DNA from: Winogradskya consettensis
GTDB lineage: Bacteria > Actinomycetota > Actinomycetes > Mycobacteriales > Micromonosporaceae
Direction: 5' to 3'
Assembly (NCBI RefSeq): GCF_018332715.1
Contig: NZ_BOQP01000030.1
Location: forward strand, 231,174 to 295,173
Length of the DNA: 64,000 bases
Positions 43,486-51,913 of the stretch are shown here, piece after piece; position 1 is the stretch's first letter, and each line of letters begins with the position of its first letter. The position numbers and the translations under genes were made by a program. The notes beneath the pieces are model-generated. The model worked only from the letters and a program-made list of their open reading frames with translations. It ran no database searches and was not told where the DNA came from.

Positions 43486-44796
43486 TCAGGCCTGCGCGGT
43501 GGTGGTTCCTGCCAGGCCGGTCGCGGCATCCGCGACGGCGGACGACGCGGCGGCTGCGGAAGCGGCTACGGCGGAGGATGCCGCGGCCGCGGAAGCGGCG
43601 ACGACGGCGGGGGCTTCGGCCACCGCGGCCGAGGCGCGGCGCCAGCGGGCGGAGGGGTCGCTCGCGACGACGGGCTTGACGGCCTTGGGGCGGCGGATGG
43701 CTGCTTCGCCGCGGTTGGGGAGGGAGAGGCGGATGACCTTGTACCAGGCGGAGGCCACCTGCTTGGGGAGCGGGCCACTCGTGTACGTCAGGCCGTACCT
43801 CTGGAAGAGGTCCTTGATCTTGGGGGCGATCTCGGCGTAGCGGCGGCTGGGCATGTCGGGGAAGAGGTGGTGCTCGATCTGGTGGGAGAGGTTGCCGGTC
43901 ATGATGTGCATGGCCTTGCTGCCGCTGATGTTGGCGGAGCCGAGCATCTGGCGCAGGTACCACTCGCCGCGGGTCTCGCCCTCGATGGAGGTCTTCTCGA
44001 ACGTCTCGACGCCGTTCGGGAAGTGGCCGCACATGATGACCGAGTGGCTCCACACGTTGCGGATCAGGTTGGCCGTGGCGTTGGCGGCGAGGGTGTGCAG
44101 GAACGACGGGCCGGACAGCGCCGGGTGGACGACGTAGTCCTTGAGCATCTGCTTGCCGATCTTGCGGCGGACCTTCTTGAGGGCGCTCTTGAACTCGGGG
44201 CGCCGGCGGCGCTCCTTGGTCGCGAGGTTCTTGCCGAGCTCGAGGTCGTACGCCGCGATGCCGTACTCGAAGAAGCAGGCGTTGATGAAGTTCCACAGCG
44301 GCTGGCCCAGGTGCATGGGGTGCCAGCGCTGGTCCTCGTCGACGCGCATGATGCCGTAGCCGAGGTCGTTGTCGCGCCCGACGACGTTCGTGTAGGTGTG
44401 GTGCAGCTCGTTGTGCGAGTGCTTCCACTGCTCGGCCGGGGAGGCGTGGTCCCATTCCCACTTGGTCGAGTGGATCTTCGGGTCGCGCATGAAGTCCCAC
44501 TGGCCGTGCATGATGTTGTGGCCGATCTCCATGTTCTCGAGGATCTTCGCCACCGACAGACCGGCTGTTCCCACCAGCCACGCCGGCGGGAACAGCGAGA
44601 AGAGCAGCACCCCGCGGCTGCTGAGCTCCAGCCCGCGCTGCCAGGCGATCACCCGCCGGATGTACGCGGCGTCCTTCTCGCCCCGGCTGTTCATGACCTC
44701 GTCGCGGATGGCGTCGAGCTCCACGCCGATCGCTTCGATGTCCTCGGGCGTGAGGTGGGCGATCGGGCTGGTCTTCTTGCGCTGGATGGTGGTCAT
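43486..44796 (-). CDS. Membrane fatty-acid desaturase
   Basis: 436 aa. Three histidine boxes of the acyl-CoA/lipid desaturases: HNIMH (in GHNIMHGQW), HNELHH and HQIEHH (in LSHQIEHHLFP), separated by hydrophobic segments. Closest in type to mycobacterial DesA3-like delta-9 acyl-CoA desaturases. The last ~70 residues are almost only Ala, Ser and Val (AAAASSAVAASAAAASSAV), a low-complexity tail absent from the family and coded by a GC-rich repeat. Strong ribosome site GAGGAAA. Downstream of, and cotranscribed with, its reductase. Confidence 0.93.
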   Translation of the reverse strand: MTTIQRKKTSPIAHLTPEDIEAIGVELDAIRDEVMNSRGEKDAAYIRRVIAWQRGLELSSRGVLLFSLFPPAWLVGTAGLSVAKILENMEIGHNIMHGQWDFMRDPKIHSTKWEWDHASPAEQWKHSHNELHHTYTNVVGRDNDLGYGIMRVDEDQRWHPMHLGQPLWNFINACFFEYGIAAYDLELGKNLATKERRRRPEFKSALKKVRRKIGKQMLKDYVVHPALSGPSFLHTLAANATANLIRNVWSHSVIMCGHFPNGVETFEKTSIEGETRGEWYLRQMLGSANISGSKAMHIMTGNLSHQIEHHLFPDMPSRRYAEIAPKIKDLFQRYGLTYTSGPLPKQVASAWYKVIRLSLPNRGEAAIRRPKAVKPVVASDPSARWRRASAAVAEAPAVVAASAAAASSAVAASAAAASSAVADAATGLAGTTTAQA

Positions 44797-44853
44797 AGAA
44801 TTTCCTCGTTTTCGCAGGGAGCGGGGGAAGAGGTAAGGGGGAGGACCGGGAGC

Positions 44854-45924
44854 TCAGCCGTCGATGCGGCAGGGACCCGCCGCGGCTGAGACACAGGTCT
44901 GGACGGGGATGCTGTCACCGGCCTCCGCGACGGTGAGCGTCCCGTCGCGCAGGTCCCGCACGGCGCCCTCGCGCAGCGGGAGCACGCAGCTGAAGCAGAT
45001 GCCCATCCGGCAGCCGGACGGCATGAGGACACCGGCGGCCTCACCGGCGTCGAGCAGCGGCACCGAGCCGTCGGTCTCGACCACGGTGCCGGACTGCGTG
45101 AACGTGACCGAGCCACCACCACCGGCGCTGATCAACGCGGGCCGGAAACGCTCGGTGACGAGCCGGTCCGCCTCACCCGCGTCGGCCCAGTGGGCCTCAA
45201 GGTCGTCCAGCATCTCGTTGGGCCCGCAGGCCCAGGTCTGCCGGTCGAACAGGTCGGGGACCAGGTCGTCCAGGTCGGCGGGCTTGATCCGGCCATCGGT
45301 ACGGGTGTGCCGCTCGACCAGCCGGATCCGCCCCTCGGCGGCGAGGGTGCGCAGCTCGGCGCCGAACACCACGGCCTCGTGCGTGCCGGCCGAGTGCACC
45401 ACCACGACGTCGGACATCTCGTGCAGGGCGCTGCGCAGCATCCCCATCACGGGGGTGATGCCGCTGCCGGCCGTCACGAACAGCGCCTTGCCGGGACGCG
45501 CCGCGGGCAGCTGGAACTCGCCGGTCGGGACGTCGAGGTGCAGCAGCATGCCGCGCCGGGCCCGGGTGAGCAGGTGGGTGCTGACCGCGCCGTCGGGCAC
45601 GGCGTTGACGGTGATCGTGATCCGGCCGTCCTTGCGGGCGGGCGTGCTGGTGATGGAGTAGGAGCGCCAGAGGCGGACGCCGTCGACGTCGACTCCCACC
45701 CGTACATATTGACCGGGCTCGTGCGGCACCCAGCCGCGACCGGGCCGCAGCACCAGCGTGACGGCCCTTTCCGTCTCGGGACGAACCGCATCGACCCGGG
45801 CACGCAACACGTTCGCGTTGCGCAACGGGGCGATCACATCGAGGTAATCGGCGGGGACCACAGGCGTCGTGATGAGTTCCACGACGCGCCAGGCACCGGT
45901 CCGCAGGTTGCGTATAACAGCCAC
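44854..45924 (-). CDS. Ferredoxin-dependent oxidoreductase partner of the desaturase (FAD/NAD(P)H and 2Fe-2S)
   Basis: 356 aa from a GTG at 45922-45924; upstream in-frame sequence to 46095 lies in the regulator gene's territory and is rejected. FAD-binding RSYSITSTP, NAD(P) segment LFVTAGSGITPVMGML and TWACGPNEMLDDL. The C-terminal plant-type 2Fe-2S ferredoxin domain has CRMGICFSC and PVQTCVS (Cys ligands). Same organisation as Rv3230c, the electron donor of DesA3. It supplies electrons for acyl desaturation. The promoter is shared with the divergent PucR regulator. Confidence 0.93.
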   Translation of the reverse strand: MAVIRNLRTGAWRVVELITTPVVPADYLDVIAPLRNANVLRARVDAVRPETERAVTLVLRPGRGWVPHEPGQYVRVGVDVDGVRLWRSYSITSTPARKDGRITITVNAVPDGAVSTHLLTRARRGMLLHLDVPTGEFQLPAARPGKALFVTAGSGITPVMGMLRSALHEMSDVVVVHSAGTHEAVVFGAELRTLAAEGRIRLVERHTRTDGRIKPADLDDLVPDLFDRQTWACGPNEMLDDLEAHWADAGEADRLVTERFRPALISAGGGGSVTFTQSGTVVETDGSVPLLDAGEAAGVLMPSGCRMGICFSCVLPLREGAVRDLRDGTLTVAEAGDSIPVQTCVSAAAGPCRIDG

Positions 45925-46034
45925 ATAACAAGGGTCCTGCGTTTCAGGGGTAGAGTCCTGACCAAACGAAGTGAATTCCACCCTGTTCTTTGTTCGTCGA
46001 GCACAAGATGCCGTGGTTGAACGGGAGTAACACC

Positions 46035-47246
46035 GTGTCGGAGCCCCTCCCCGACGTCCGGAGCTACCGGCTCTCACCCGAAGTGGTCGCGCCACTGCGG
46101 GAGCGGCTGTCGGATGTCGCGCTGCAGACCATCGATGCGATCACGGCCGAGGTCCCGGCGTACACCGAGGCCTTCACCGGCCTGCTGGGCAGCAAGATCG
46201 AGCGGGCGGTCAAGGCGGCGCTGGGCACGTTCCTCAATCTCGTGTCGCGCGCGTACGGCCCCGATCCGCAGTCGCCCTTGGCCCCCGCGCTCGAGGCGGC
46301 GTACGCCCTGGGCCGGGGCGAGGCCCGCAGCGGCCGCAGCCTGGACGCCCTGCTCGGCGCCTACCGGGTGGGTGCCCGGGTCGCCTGGCGGGAACTGGCC
46401 GCGATCAGTGTCGGCGCCGGACAGCCGGCCCCGATCATCGCGCACTTCGCCGAGCTGGTCTTCGCCTACATCGACGAGCTGTCCGCGGCGAGCGTGGCCG
46501 GGCACGCCGACGAGCTGGCCTCCACCGGCCGGGCCCGGCTGCGCCACCTGGAGCAGCTCGCCCGCGCGCTGCTCGCGGGCGAGGCCGAGCAGAGCCTGAT
46601 CGCGGCCGCCGAGCGCGCCGACTGGCCACCCCCGCAGTCGCTGACGGCGGTGCTGGTGCCCGAGCACGCCGCGCGTACGGTCGTCGATCTGCTCGACAGC
46701 CGGACCCTGCAGCTGAGCGAGGCCGGTCCGGGGGTGCAGGATTTCTCGCTGCTGCTCGTCCCCGACGCGCACGGCACGTCGCGGGCGGCCGTCACCGGTC
46801 TGCTGCGCGGGCAGAGTGCCGTGGTCGGCCCGGCCCGGCCGTGGACGCAGGTGCGGGCGTCGTTCGACCGCGCGGTGCGCACGATGCAGATCCCGGGGCT
46901 CTCGCCGGCCGGGCGGATCGTCGACACCGAGGACCACCTCGCCGTCCTGGTGCTCACGGCCGACCCGCAGGCCCTCGCCGACCTGCGCGCGAAAGTGCTG
47001 GCGCCGCTCGCCGGCGGCCCGGATCTCGCCGCTACGAAGCTGGTCGAGACGCTGCGGAGCTGGCTGATGCACCAGGGCCGGCGCGAGGACGTGGCGGCGG
47101 AGCTGTTCATCCACCCGCAGACCGTCCGCTATCGCATGACCCGGCTGCGGGAGCTCTACGGCGACCGGCTGCGCGACCCGGAGTGGCTGTCCGCGCTCAC
47201 CATCGCACTGGCGGCGCCATCCGCACCGACGGCACCGTCACCGTGA
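46035..47246 (+). CDS. PucR/CdaR-family transcriptional regulator
   Basis: 403 aa from the GTG at 46035 (GGGAG 7 nt upstream). N-terminal helical sensor part, a middle GGDEF-like CdaR domain (around LQLSEAGPGVQDFSLLLVP), and the C-terminal PucR helix-turn-helix KLVETLRSWLMHQGRREDVAAEL ... HPQTVRYRMTRLRELYG (given as separate segments). Divergent from the reductase-desaturase operon by 110 bp, the usual arrangement for regulators of membrane fluidity genes in actinomycetes. The 3' end overlaps the convergent ATPase gene by 50 bp. Confidence 0.88.
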   Translation: MSEPLPDVRSYRLSPEVVAPLRERLSDVALQTIDAITAEVPAYTEAFTGLLGSKIERAVKAALGTFLNLVSRAYGPDPQSPLAPALEAAYALGRGEARSGRSLDALLGAYRVGARVAWRELAAISVGAGQPAPIIAHFAELVFAYIDELSAASVAGHADELASTGRARLRHLEQLARALLAGEAEQSLIAAAERADWPPPQSLTAVLVPEHAARTVVDLLDSRTLQLSEAGPGVQDFSLLLVPDAHGTSRAAVTGLLRGQSAVVGPARPWTQVRASFDRAVRTMQIPGLSPAGRIVDTEDHLAVLVLTADPQALADLRAKVLAPLAGGPDLAATKLVETLRSWLMHQGRREDVAAELFIHPQTVRYRMTRLRELYGDRLRDPEWLSALTIALAAPSAPTAPSP

Positions 47247-47622
47247 ACCAGACGACCTTGCCCTGAGTTTCCTGGCGCCACCCCCATCGGGCGGCGAGCG
47301 CCTCGACGAGCAGCAACCCGCGGCCACCGAGTGCCCGGGGCTGCTGCTCGGCCACCGCCGGCGGCGCCGAGCTGGAATCGCCGACCTCGACGCGGACGAA
47401 CTCGTCGGCCAGGGCCAGGGTCAGGTCACCCGGCGGTGGTGCGTGTTTGACGGCGTTGGCGACCAGTTCGCTGGTGAGCAGGACGGCGATCTCGACGGTG
47501 TCAGGTGGCAATCCCCACCGGGTCAATTGCGCGGTGACGAATTCCCGCCCGGCAGCGCCGGCACCGGAATCGCCGGGAAGGGCCAGTCGGGCAATGTGCT
47601 CGTCCGTTGGTGAAGGCAACAT
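47197..47622 (-). CDS. RsbW-like ATP-binding protein (HATPase_c, anti-sigma type)
   Basis: 141 aa from ATG (MLPSPTDEH). HATPase N-box LLTSELVANAVKHA and G-box RALGGRGLLLVEALAARWGW, with the short SpoIIAB/RsbW-type fold found in many actinobacterial regulators. Likely binds and inhibits a sigma factor or antagonist, or phosphorylates an anti-anti-sigma protein. No partner gene is adjacent. Longer in-frame starts exist upstream (open to 47958) but enter repeat DNA. Confidence 0.85.
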   Translation of the reverse strand: MLPSPTDEHIARLALPGDSGAGAAGREFVTAQLTRWGLPPDTVEIAVLLTSELVANAVKHAPPPGDLTLALADEFVRVEVGDSSSAPPAVAEQQPRALGGRGLLLVEALAARWGWRQETQGKVVWFTVTVPSVRMAPPVRW

Positions 47623-47762
47623 GGGTCCCGCGGACTCGGCAGCCGACGAGGGGTGGCCGGCCGCTGACACACCCTCCGGGCGGCGCCGGAAAAATCCGGT
47701 GCCGCACCAGGCAAGTGTCGCACCGCCTGCCGAGGACCGCATTTCGCCTTTGCCGGGAAAGC

Positions 47763-47796
47763 CGCGGCGGCCCACCGAACCGGTTGGGCCGCCGCG
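47763..47796 (-). other. Perfect 12-bp hairpin in the upstream region of the RsbW-like gene
   Basis: CGCGGCGGCCCA and TGGGCCGCCGCG, loop of 10 nt, no U-tract. Located about 140 bp upstream of the ATPase start and touching the repeat array. Could be an attenuator or just part of the repeated DNA. Confidence 0.55.
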
Positions 47797-47992
47797 CGAC
47801 ATTTCGGTGCGACATTTCGCCGCGATATCCCCGGGACAGACATTGCGGGGCAACATTGCGGGGCAGAATTCCGGCTCGGAATTCTGGCCAAAGGCCTGGT
47901 GCCAAAAGCTGGTCCGAAGATCCGGGCCAACGATCTGAGCCAAAGATCTGAGCCGCAAATCTGGGCCGAAGATTGGGGGGCGAAATATGCTG
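47796..47992. repeat. 13-nt degenerate tandem array, 15 units
   Basis: Thirteen units of 13 nt and two of 14 nt. Later units share CCRAAGATCTGGG-like sequence (for example 47914-47978); earlier ones GCGACATTTCG. The period is not a multiple of 3, so the array is not protein-coding. Confidence 0.8.
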
Positions 47993-48115
47993 CAATCGTC
48001 ATGCTCTGACGAAACCCGACACGGCTAGCCTAACACGGAAAAATTGATCGAATCCGAAATCGGCCGGCGCGCGGGTTTCAAAGCCGGGGCGGGCCCGTAA
48101 ACCGAGGGCATTAAA

Positions 48116-48157
48116 ACGCCGCTGCGAATTCCACGGGGGAAGAACTCGCAACGGCGT
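48116..48157 (-). terminator. Terminator of the P450 gene
   Basis: 16-nt arms with two G:U-type mismatches (48116-48131 and 48142-48157), loop of 10 nt, followed on the minus strand by TTTTAAT. It lies 5 bp beyond the P450 stop. Confidence 0.82.
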
Positions 48158-48161
48158 GTCC

Positions 48162-49472
48162 TCAATGTAGAGGCCCCCGCTGCCGCTGTCCAGCCTCTCC
48201 GGCCAGTACGGGCAACGATTGCAGCGCACGGGACCGGAAGGACGGCCGCCAGCCGAGCTCGCCGACCGGCACGGCGAGCCGCAGATCGGGAAGCCGGCGC
48301 AGCACCGCACCGATGGCCTCCTCGGCCTCGATGCGGGCGAGCGGGGCACCGAGGCAGTAGTGGATTCCGTGCCCCAGGGACAACTGCCCGGACGTGTCCC
48401 GCGTGAGATCGAGGGTGCCAGGATCGGGCCACCGCGCCGGATCCCGGTCGGCCGAGGCGATGGCGATCAGCACGGTGTCGCCGGCCGGTATGCGTACGCC
48501 GCCGATCTCCAGGTCCTGCTTGGGGAAGCGCCGCAACGAGACCGGCGCCGGCGGCTCGAACCGCATCAACTCCCGTACGGCACCGGGCAGCAGCCCCGGA
48601 TCGGCCAGCAGAGCCGCCCACTGCGCCGGATGCTGCAGCAGGGTGAGCAGCGAGAGCCCGATCAGATTGGCGGAATTCTCGTAGCCCGCGATAATCGTCA
48701 GGAAAGCGAGCGAGGTCAGCTCGTCCTCGCTCAACCGGTCGTCATCGTCGCGAGCCGCGATCAGGGCGGAGAGAATGTCATCACCGGGCCGGCTCCGCTT
48801 GTCCTCGATGAGCCGCCCGAGAAATGCCTGAATCTCCAGCACCGCCCGCCCGGCGGCCTTCGGGTCGTCCTTCGGCGGCGCCAGCAGAACAGCGGCCCAG
48901 TTCTTCAGCTCCCCGCGCTGCTGCCCAGCGATTCCGAGCACATCACAGATCACCGCGACCGGCAGCGGCGCGAACGTCCTGACCAGATCACCCTCACCGG
49001 CGGCGACAACGGGCTCCAGCAACGCGTCGGCCACCCGCGCGATCCCGGGCCGCAGAAGCTCCATCCGCCGCGGAGTGAAAGCCGAGGAAACCAGCCGCCG
49101 CAGCCGCGTGTGGTCCGGCGGATCCATGTTCAGCAGATTCGCGTCGAGCGCGGGCGGTAATCCGAAACCCTTCCAGGCGCCGGGCCCGGCATGGGCCTTG
49201 CTCAGCGAGAGCCGGGGGTCGGCCAGCGCCGCCCGCGCATCGTCATAACGGGTCACGATCCACGCGGAACTCCCGTCCGGAAGCACGAATCGGTGAACCG
49301 GCCCGTCCTCCCGTAACTGCTCATAAACCGCATGGGGATCAGCGACGACAGCCGCCGGCAGCATTTTTTCGGTACGCACAACGAGCAATTCAACCGCACC
49401 TGCCACGTCCCCGCATCCTCGCCGATCCACTGCCTGGTCGAGGCCATACGCTGCTGCCGGGCGATGGCTCAT
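48162..49472 (-). CDS. Cytochrome P450
   Basis: 436 aa if it starts at the ATG that overlaps the previous stop (ATGA 49469-49472); a start at 49364 (MLPAAVVADPHAVYEQLRE) would fit usual P450 N-termini better. I-helix IIAGYENSANLI (Asn-Ser after Glu rather than the more common Thr), ExxR in VRELMRFEPP, heme loop LSLGHGIHYCLGAPLARIE with Cys ligand. Typical soluble bacterial class I P450 of secondary metabolism or catabolism. No ferredoxin gene follows. Cotranscribed with the quinone oxidoreductase. Confidence 0.9.
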   Translation of the reverse strand: MSHRPAAAYGLDQAVDRRGCGDVAGAVELLVVRTEKMLPAAVVADPHAVYEQLREDGPVHRFVLPDGSSAWIVTRYDDARAALADPRLSLSKAHAGPGAWKGFGLPPALDANLLNMDPPDHTRLRRLVSSAFTPRRMELLRPGIARVADALLEPVVAAGEGDLVRTFAPLPVAVICDVLGIAGQQRGELKNWAAVLLAPPKDDPKAAGRAVLEIQAFLGRLIEDKRSRPGDDILSALIAARDDDDRLSEDELTSLAFLTIIAGYENSANLIGLSLLTLLQHPAQWAALLADPGLLPGAVRELMRFEPPAPVSLRRFPKQDLEIGGVRIPAGDTVLIAIASADRDPARWPDPGTLDLTRDTSGQLSLGHGIHYCLGAPLARIEAEEAIGAVLRRLPDLRLAVPVGELGWRPSFRSRALQSLPVLAGEAGQRQRGPLH

Positions 49473-50371
49473 TCCCCGCGGATGGTCAGCTTTCCCCCCG
49501 GGTGTCCGGTCTCGCTCTCGGCCTGCGCGGCGGCCGCCTCCGCGAGTGCGTAACCGCGCCGGTGGACGATCCGCACCCCACGCTCGGTGACCCAGCGCGC
49601 GACCTCCGCGAGGGACTCCCGGGTCTGCTCACCCCCCGTGGAGTACGGGATCCCCAGCTCGAAGGCGGCCTCGTCGGCGATGGTGATGATCCGTTCCTTG
49701 CCGCCGAGCAGCTCGATCGATCCCGGCAGCTGTCCGTGCCCGGCCGCGTCGTAGACCGCGTCGATGTGTCCTGCCGCGACGAGGCGGGCCCGGTGGGGCC
49801 AGCCCTCGCCGTACAGGATCGGCACGACGCCCAGCGCCCGCAGGTCGTCGTGGTGGCGGGCCCCCGCGGTGCCGATGACCGTGACCCCCTTGGCGAGCGC
49901 GACCTGGGCCGCGAACCGCCCGGTGGTCCCGCCGGCACCGTGGATCAGCAACGTCTCCCCCGCGCGAACCCCCAGCCGGTCAACGTCGCGGACCGCCGCG
50001 GCACCGGCGATCGGCAGCGTCGCCGCGTCGGCCCACGAGAGCCCGGCGGGTTTCGGCGCGAGGTTGGTGGCCAGTGCGAACTCCGCGTACGCACCGGCGT
50101 CCGCCCAGCCGAACACCTCGTCGCCGACCTCGAAGCCCGCGTCCGCCCCGGCGGCGTCGACGATGCCCGCCAGTTCCAGACCGGGTGTGTGCGGCATGGT
50201 GACCGGGAGGACATGCCGGAGCGCGCCGCTGCGGATCTTCCAGTCGATCGGGTTGATTCCGGCGGCGCGGACTCTGAGGCGTACCTGTAGCGGTCCTGGT
50301 TCTGGAATTTCGACCTCGGAGATCCGCAGAACCTCGGTGCCGCCGTACTCGGTGAAGGTGATCGCTCGCAT
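49469..50371 (-). CDS. Zinc-free MDR/quinone oxidoreductase family NADP-dependent reductase
   Basis: 300 aa. GroES-like N-terminus (GINPIDWKIRSGALRHVLP), PHTPGLELAGIVDAAG and LLIHGAGGTTGRFAAQVALAKG (nucleotide-binding). No structural or catalytic zinc Cys. Family members reduce quinones or enones with NADPH. Good ribosome site AGGAAG before the ATG. Coupled to the downstream P450; divergent from the LuxR gene. Confidence 0.9.
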   Translation of the reverse strand: MRAITFTEYGGTEVLRISEVEIPEPGPLQVRLRVRAAGINPIDWKIRSGALRHVLPVTMPHTPGLELAGIVDAAGADAGFEVGDEVFGWADAGAYAEFALATNLAPKPAGLSWADAATLPIAGAAAVRDVDRLGVRAGETLLIHGAGGTTGRFAAQVALAKGVTVIGTAGARHHDDLRALGVVPILYGEGWPHRARLVAAGHIDAVYDAAGHGQLPGSIELLGGKERIITIADEAAFELGIPYSTGGEQTRESLAEVARWVTERGVRIVHRRGYALAEAAAAQAESETGHPGGKLTIRGE

Positions 50372-50441
50372 GGGACTTCCTGACGTCGGGGATGTTCCGG
50401 CCAGGGGAAGTCAACTCGCCGGACGGGCGCGGCAGCCCACT

Positions 50442-50474
50442 CGAAGGAGCAGCGTCCACCAGCCGAAGGAGCAG
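50442..50474. promoter_or_regulatory. Direct repeat CGAAGGAGCAG x2
   Basis: Identical 11-mers at 50442-50452 and 50464-50474, spaced 22 bp start to start (two helical turns), between the divergent quinone-oxidoreductase and LuxR genes. A candidate binding site for the LuxR-type product. Confidence 0.55.
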
Positions 50475-50509
50475 TCCCCCGCCCGCCCGGCCTGCCTACC
50501 CTGGTGGTC

Positions 50510-51913
50510 ATGGACGCCTGCTGGTCGGACCCGCGCCACGTGCTCGCCGTTGTCGAACGGCTCCTGGCGGTCCCGCGAGTGGACCTGTACGAGGCGTTCG
50601 CCGCCGAGCTGGAAAGGCTTATCCCGCACCACGCCACCGCGATCCAGACCGGCGACTGCGCCCGCAGCCCCCTCGCGGTAGCGGGCGACCCGGCGATCAC
50701 GGAAGCGGTAACCAGCACGGAGCTGCTCCGCCTGTCCGAGCGCGCAGAAGAACGCGCGGAAGCTCGCGCAGGCGGACCCGCGGAAGGATCCGCAGAAGCC
50801 AGCAGTGCGCTGCTGATCGACGCGGTCCTCGCCGGGGCCGAACGCCGCCTCGTCCTGCTCGCCTCGGCCCGGTCGCTGCTGGTGATAGTCCCCGAGGAAC
50901 CCGAACCACCGGCCGCCGCCCTGGACGTGGCGGCCCGGTTGTGGCGCGTTCTCAGCACGGACCAGAGCAGACGCGCGACCGCGCAGACCCCGGACCTGCT
51001 GGCGGGCAACCTGGCCGCGGCCGCCGCCCGGGCCCGGACGATCACCGATCTCGGTCAGAGCTGGTCGACCACCCTGACCGGTCTGCTGGCGGTGCTCCGA
51101 TCGGCCCGCCTCACCGACCCCGTGGCACGCAGGACCGCCACCGACCTCGCCGCCGAGGCCCTCATCGAGCTCAAGGCCGTGGCCGACCGCGACCAGGAGC
51201 TCTCCGCGGAGCCGGCGAGCGCGTCGTTCGCCGCCCTGGAGAACCAGCTCGCCCCGCTCGTCCGTCACACGGACGCCGACATCACCCTGGCCGGTCCCGC
51301 GGAGGACGGCTTGATCCCCCAGGACATCGCCCACACCGCCCGCGCGGCGACGCGGGGCCTCGTGCTCGCCGCGATCGACCGGCCGGGAACCACCCGCATC
51401 CGGGCGTCGTGGCGCCTCACCGGCCAGGCACTGCACATCACGGTCCGCGACAACAGCACCGACAAAAGCGGCCCAGCCCACGGGAGCGGCCCAGCCCATG
51501 ACGGGAGCGGCCCAACCCATGACGGGAGCGGCCCAACCCATGACGGGAGCGGCCCAACCCATGACGGGAGCGGCCCAACCCATGACGGGAGCGGCCCAAC
51601 CCACGACGTGACCCGGCGGCTTGCGGCGCTCGGGGGCAGCTGGGAGGTCGATGCCGTCCCCGGGTGGGGAACCACGGTGACCGCGAGCCTCCCGCTGGGC
51701 ATCGAGGCACCGGCGGACGTACGCCCCCTCGACCGGCTCAATCCGCGGGAGCTGGAGGTGCTCGCGGGGATCGCCCAGGGCCTGCGGAACCGTGCGATCG
51801 CCGAGCGTCTTCAACTCAGCGAGCACACGGTCAAGTTCCACGTCCGCAACATCCTCGACAAGCTCCAGGTGAGCTCCCGCGGCGAGGCGGCCGCCCTGAG
51901 TTTCAGGCGGTGA
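50510..51913 (+). CDS. LuxR-family regulator with internal 21-nt repeat
   Basis: 467 aa from ATG (or 469 from the GTG six bases earlier). N-terminal sensor-like domain (about 1-150), a HATPase-like core (LGQSWSTTLTGLLAVLR ... LHITVRDN ... LAALGGSWEVDAVPGWGTTVTASLPLG) as in NarL-type kinases, and a C-terminal LuxR helix-turn-helix (LNPRELEVLAGIAQGLRN ... LSEHTVKFHVRNILDKLQV). The HATPase G-box region is interrupted by seven SGPxHDG-type heptapeptides. The histidine acceptor site is not obvious. Its 3' end overlaps the next convergent gene by 11 bp. Confidence 0.85.
   Translation: MDACWSDPRHVLAVVERLLAVPRVDLYEAFAAELERLIPHHATAIQTGDCARSPLAVAGDPAITEAVTSTELLRLSERAEERAEARAGGPAEGSAEASSALLIDAVLAGAERRLVLLASARSLLVIVPEEPEPPAAALDVAARLWRVLSTDQSRRATAQTPDLLAGNLAAAAARARTITDLGQSWSTTLTGLLAVLRSARLTDPVARRTATDLAAEALIELKAVADRDQELSAEPASASFAALENQLAPLVRHTDADITLAGPAEDGLIPQDIAHTARAATRGLVLAAIDRPGTTRIRASWRLTGQALHITVRDNSTDKSGPAHGSGPAHDGSGPTHDGSGPTHDGSGPTHDGSGPTHDGSGPTHDVTRRLAALGGSWEVDAVPGWGTTVTASLPLGIEAPADVRPLDRLNPRELEVLAGIAQGLRNRAIAERLQLSEHTVKFHVRNILDKLQVSSRGEAAALSFRR
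51467..51607 (+). repeat. In-frame 21-nt tandem repeat (SGPTHDG)
   Basis: Seven units; the five central ones are nearly identical (GAGCGGCCCAACCCATGACG plus one base). They encode SGPAHG/SGPAHDG/SGPTHDG. The low divergence points to recent expansion. Confidence 0.95.

Larger units (their letters stand above)
47623..48115 (-). other. Non-coding region with hairpin and 13-nt repeat array
   Basis: About 500 bp without a credible gene. Contains a perfect 12-bp hairpin (47763-47796), a 13-nt degenerate tandem array (47796-47992) and an A/T-richer stretch (48000-48060) with TAGGCT on the minus strand that could be a -10. If so, the ATPase mRNA has a ~400-nt leader made mostly of repeats and a hairpin. 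Confidence 0.5.
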
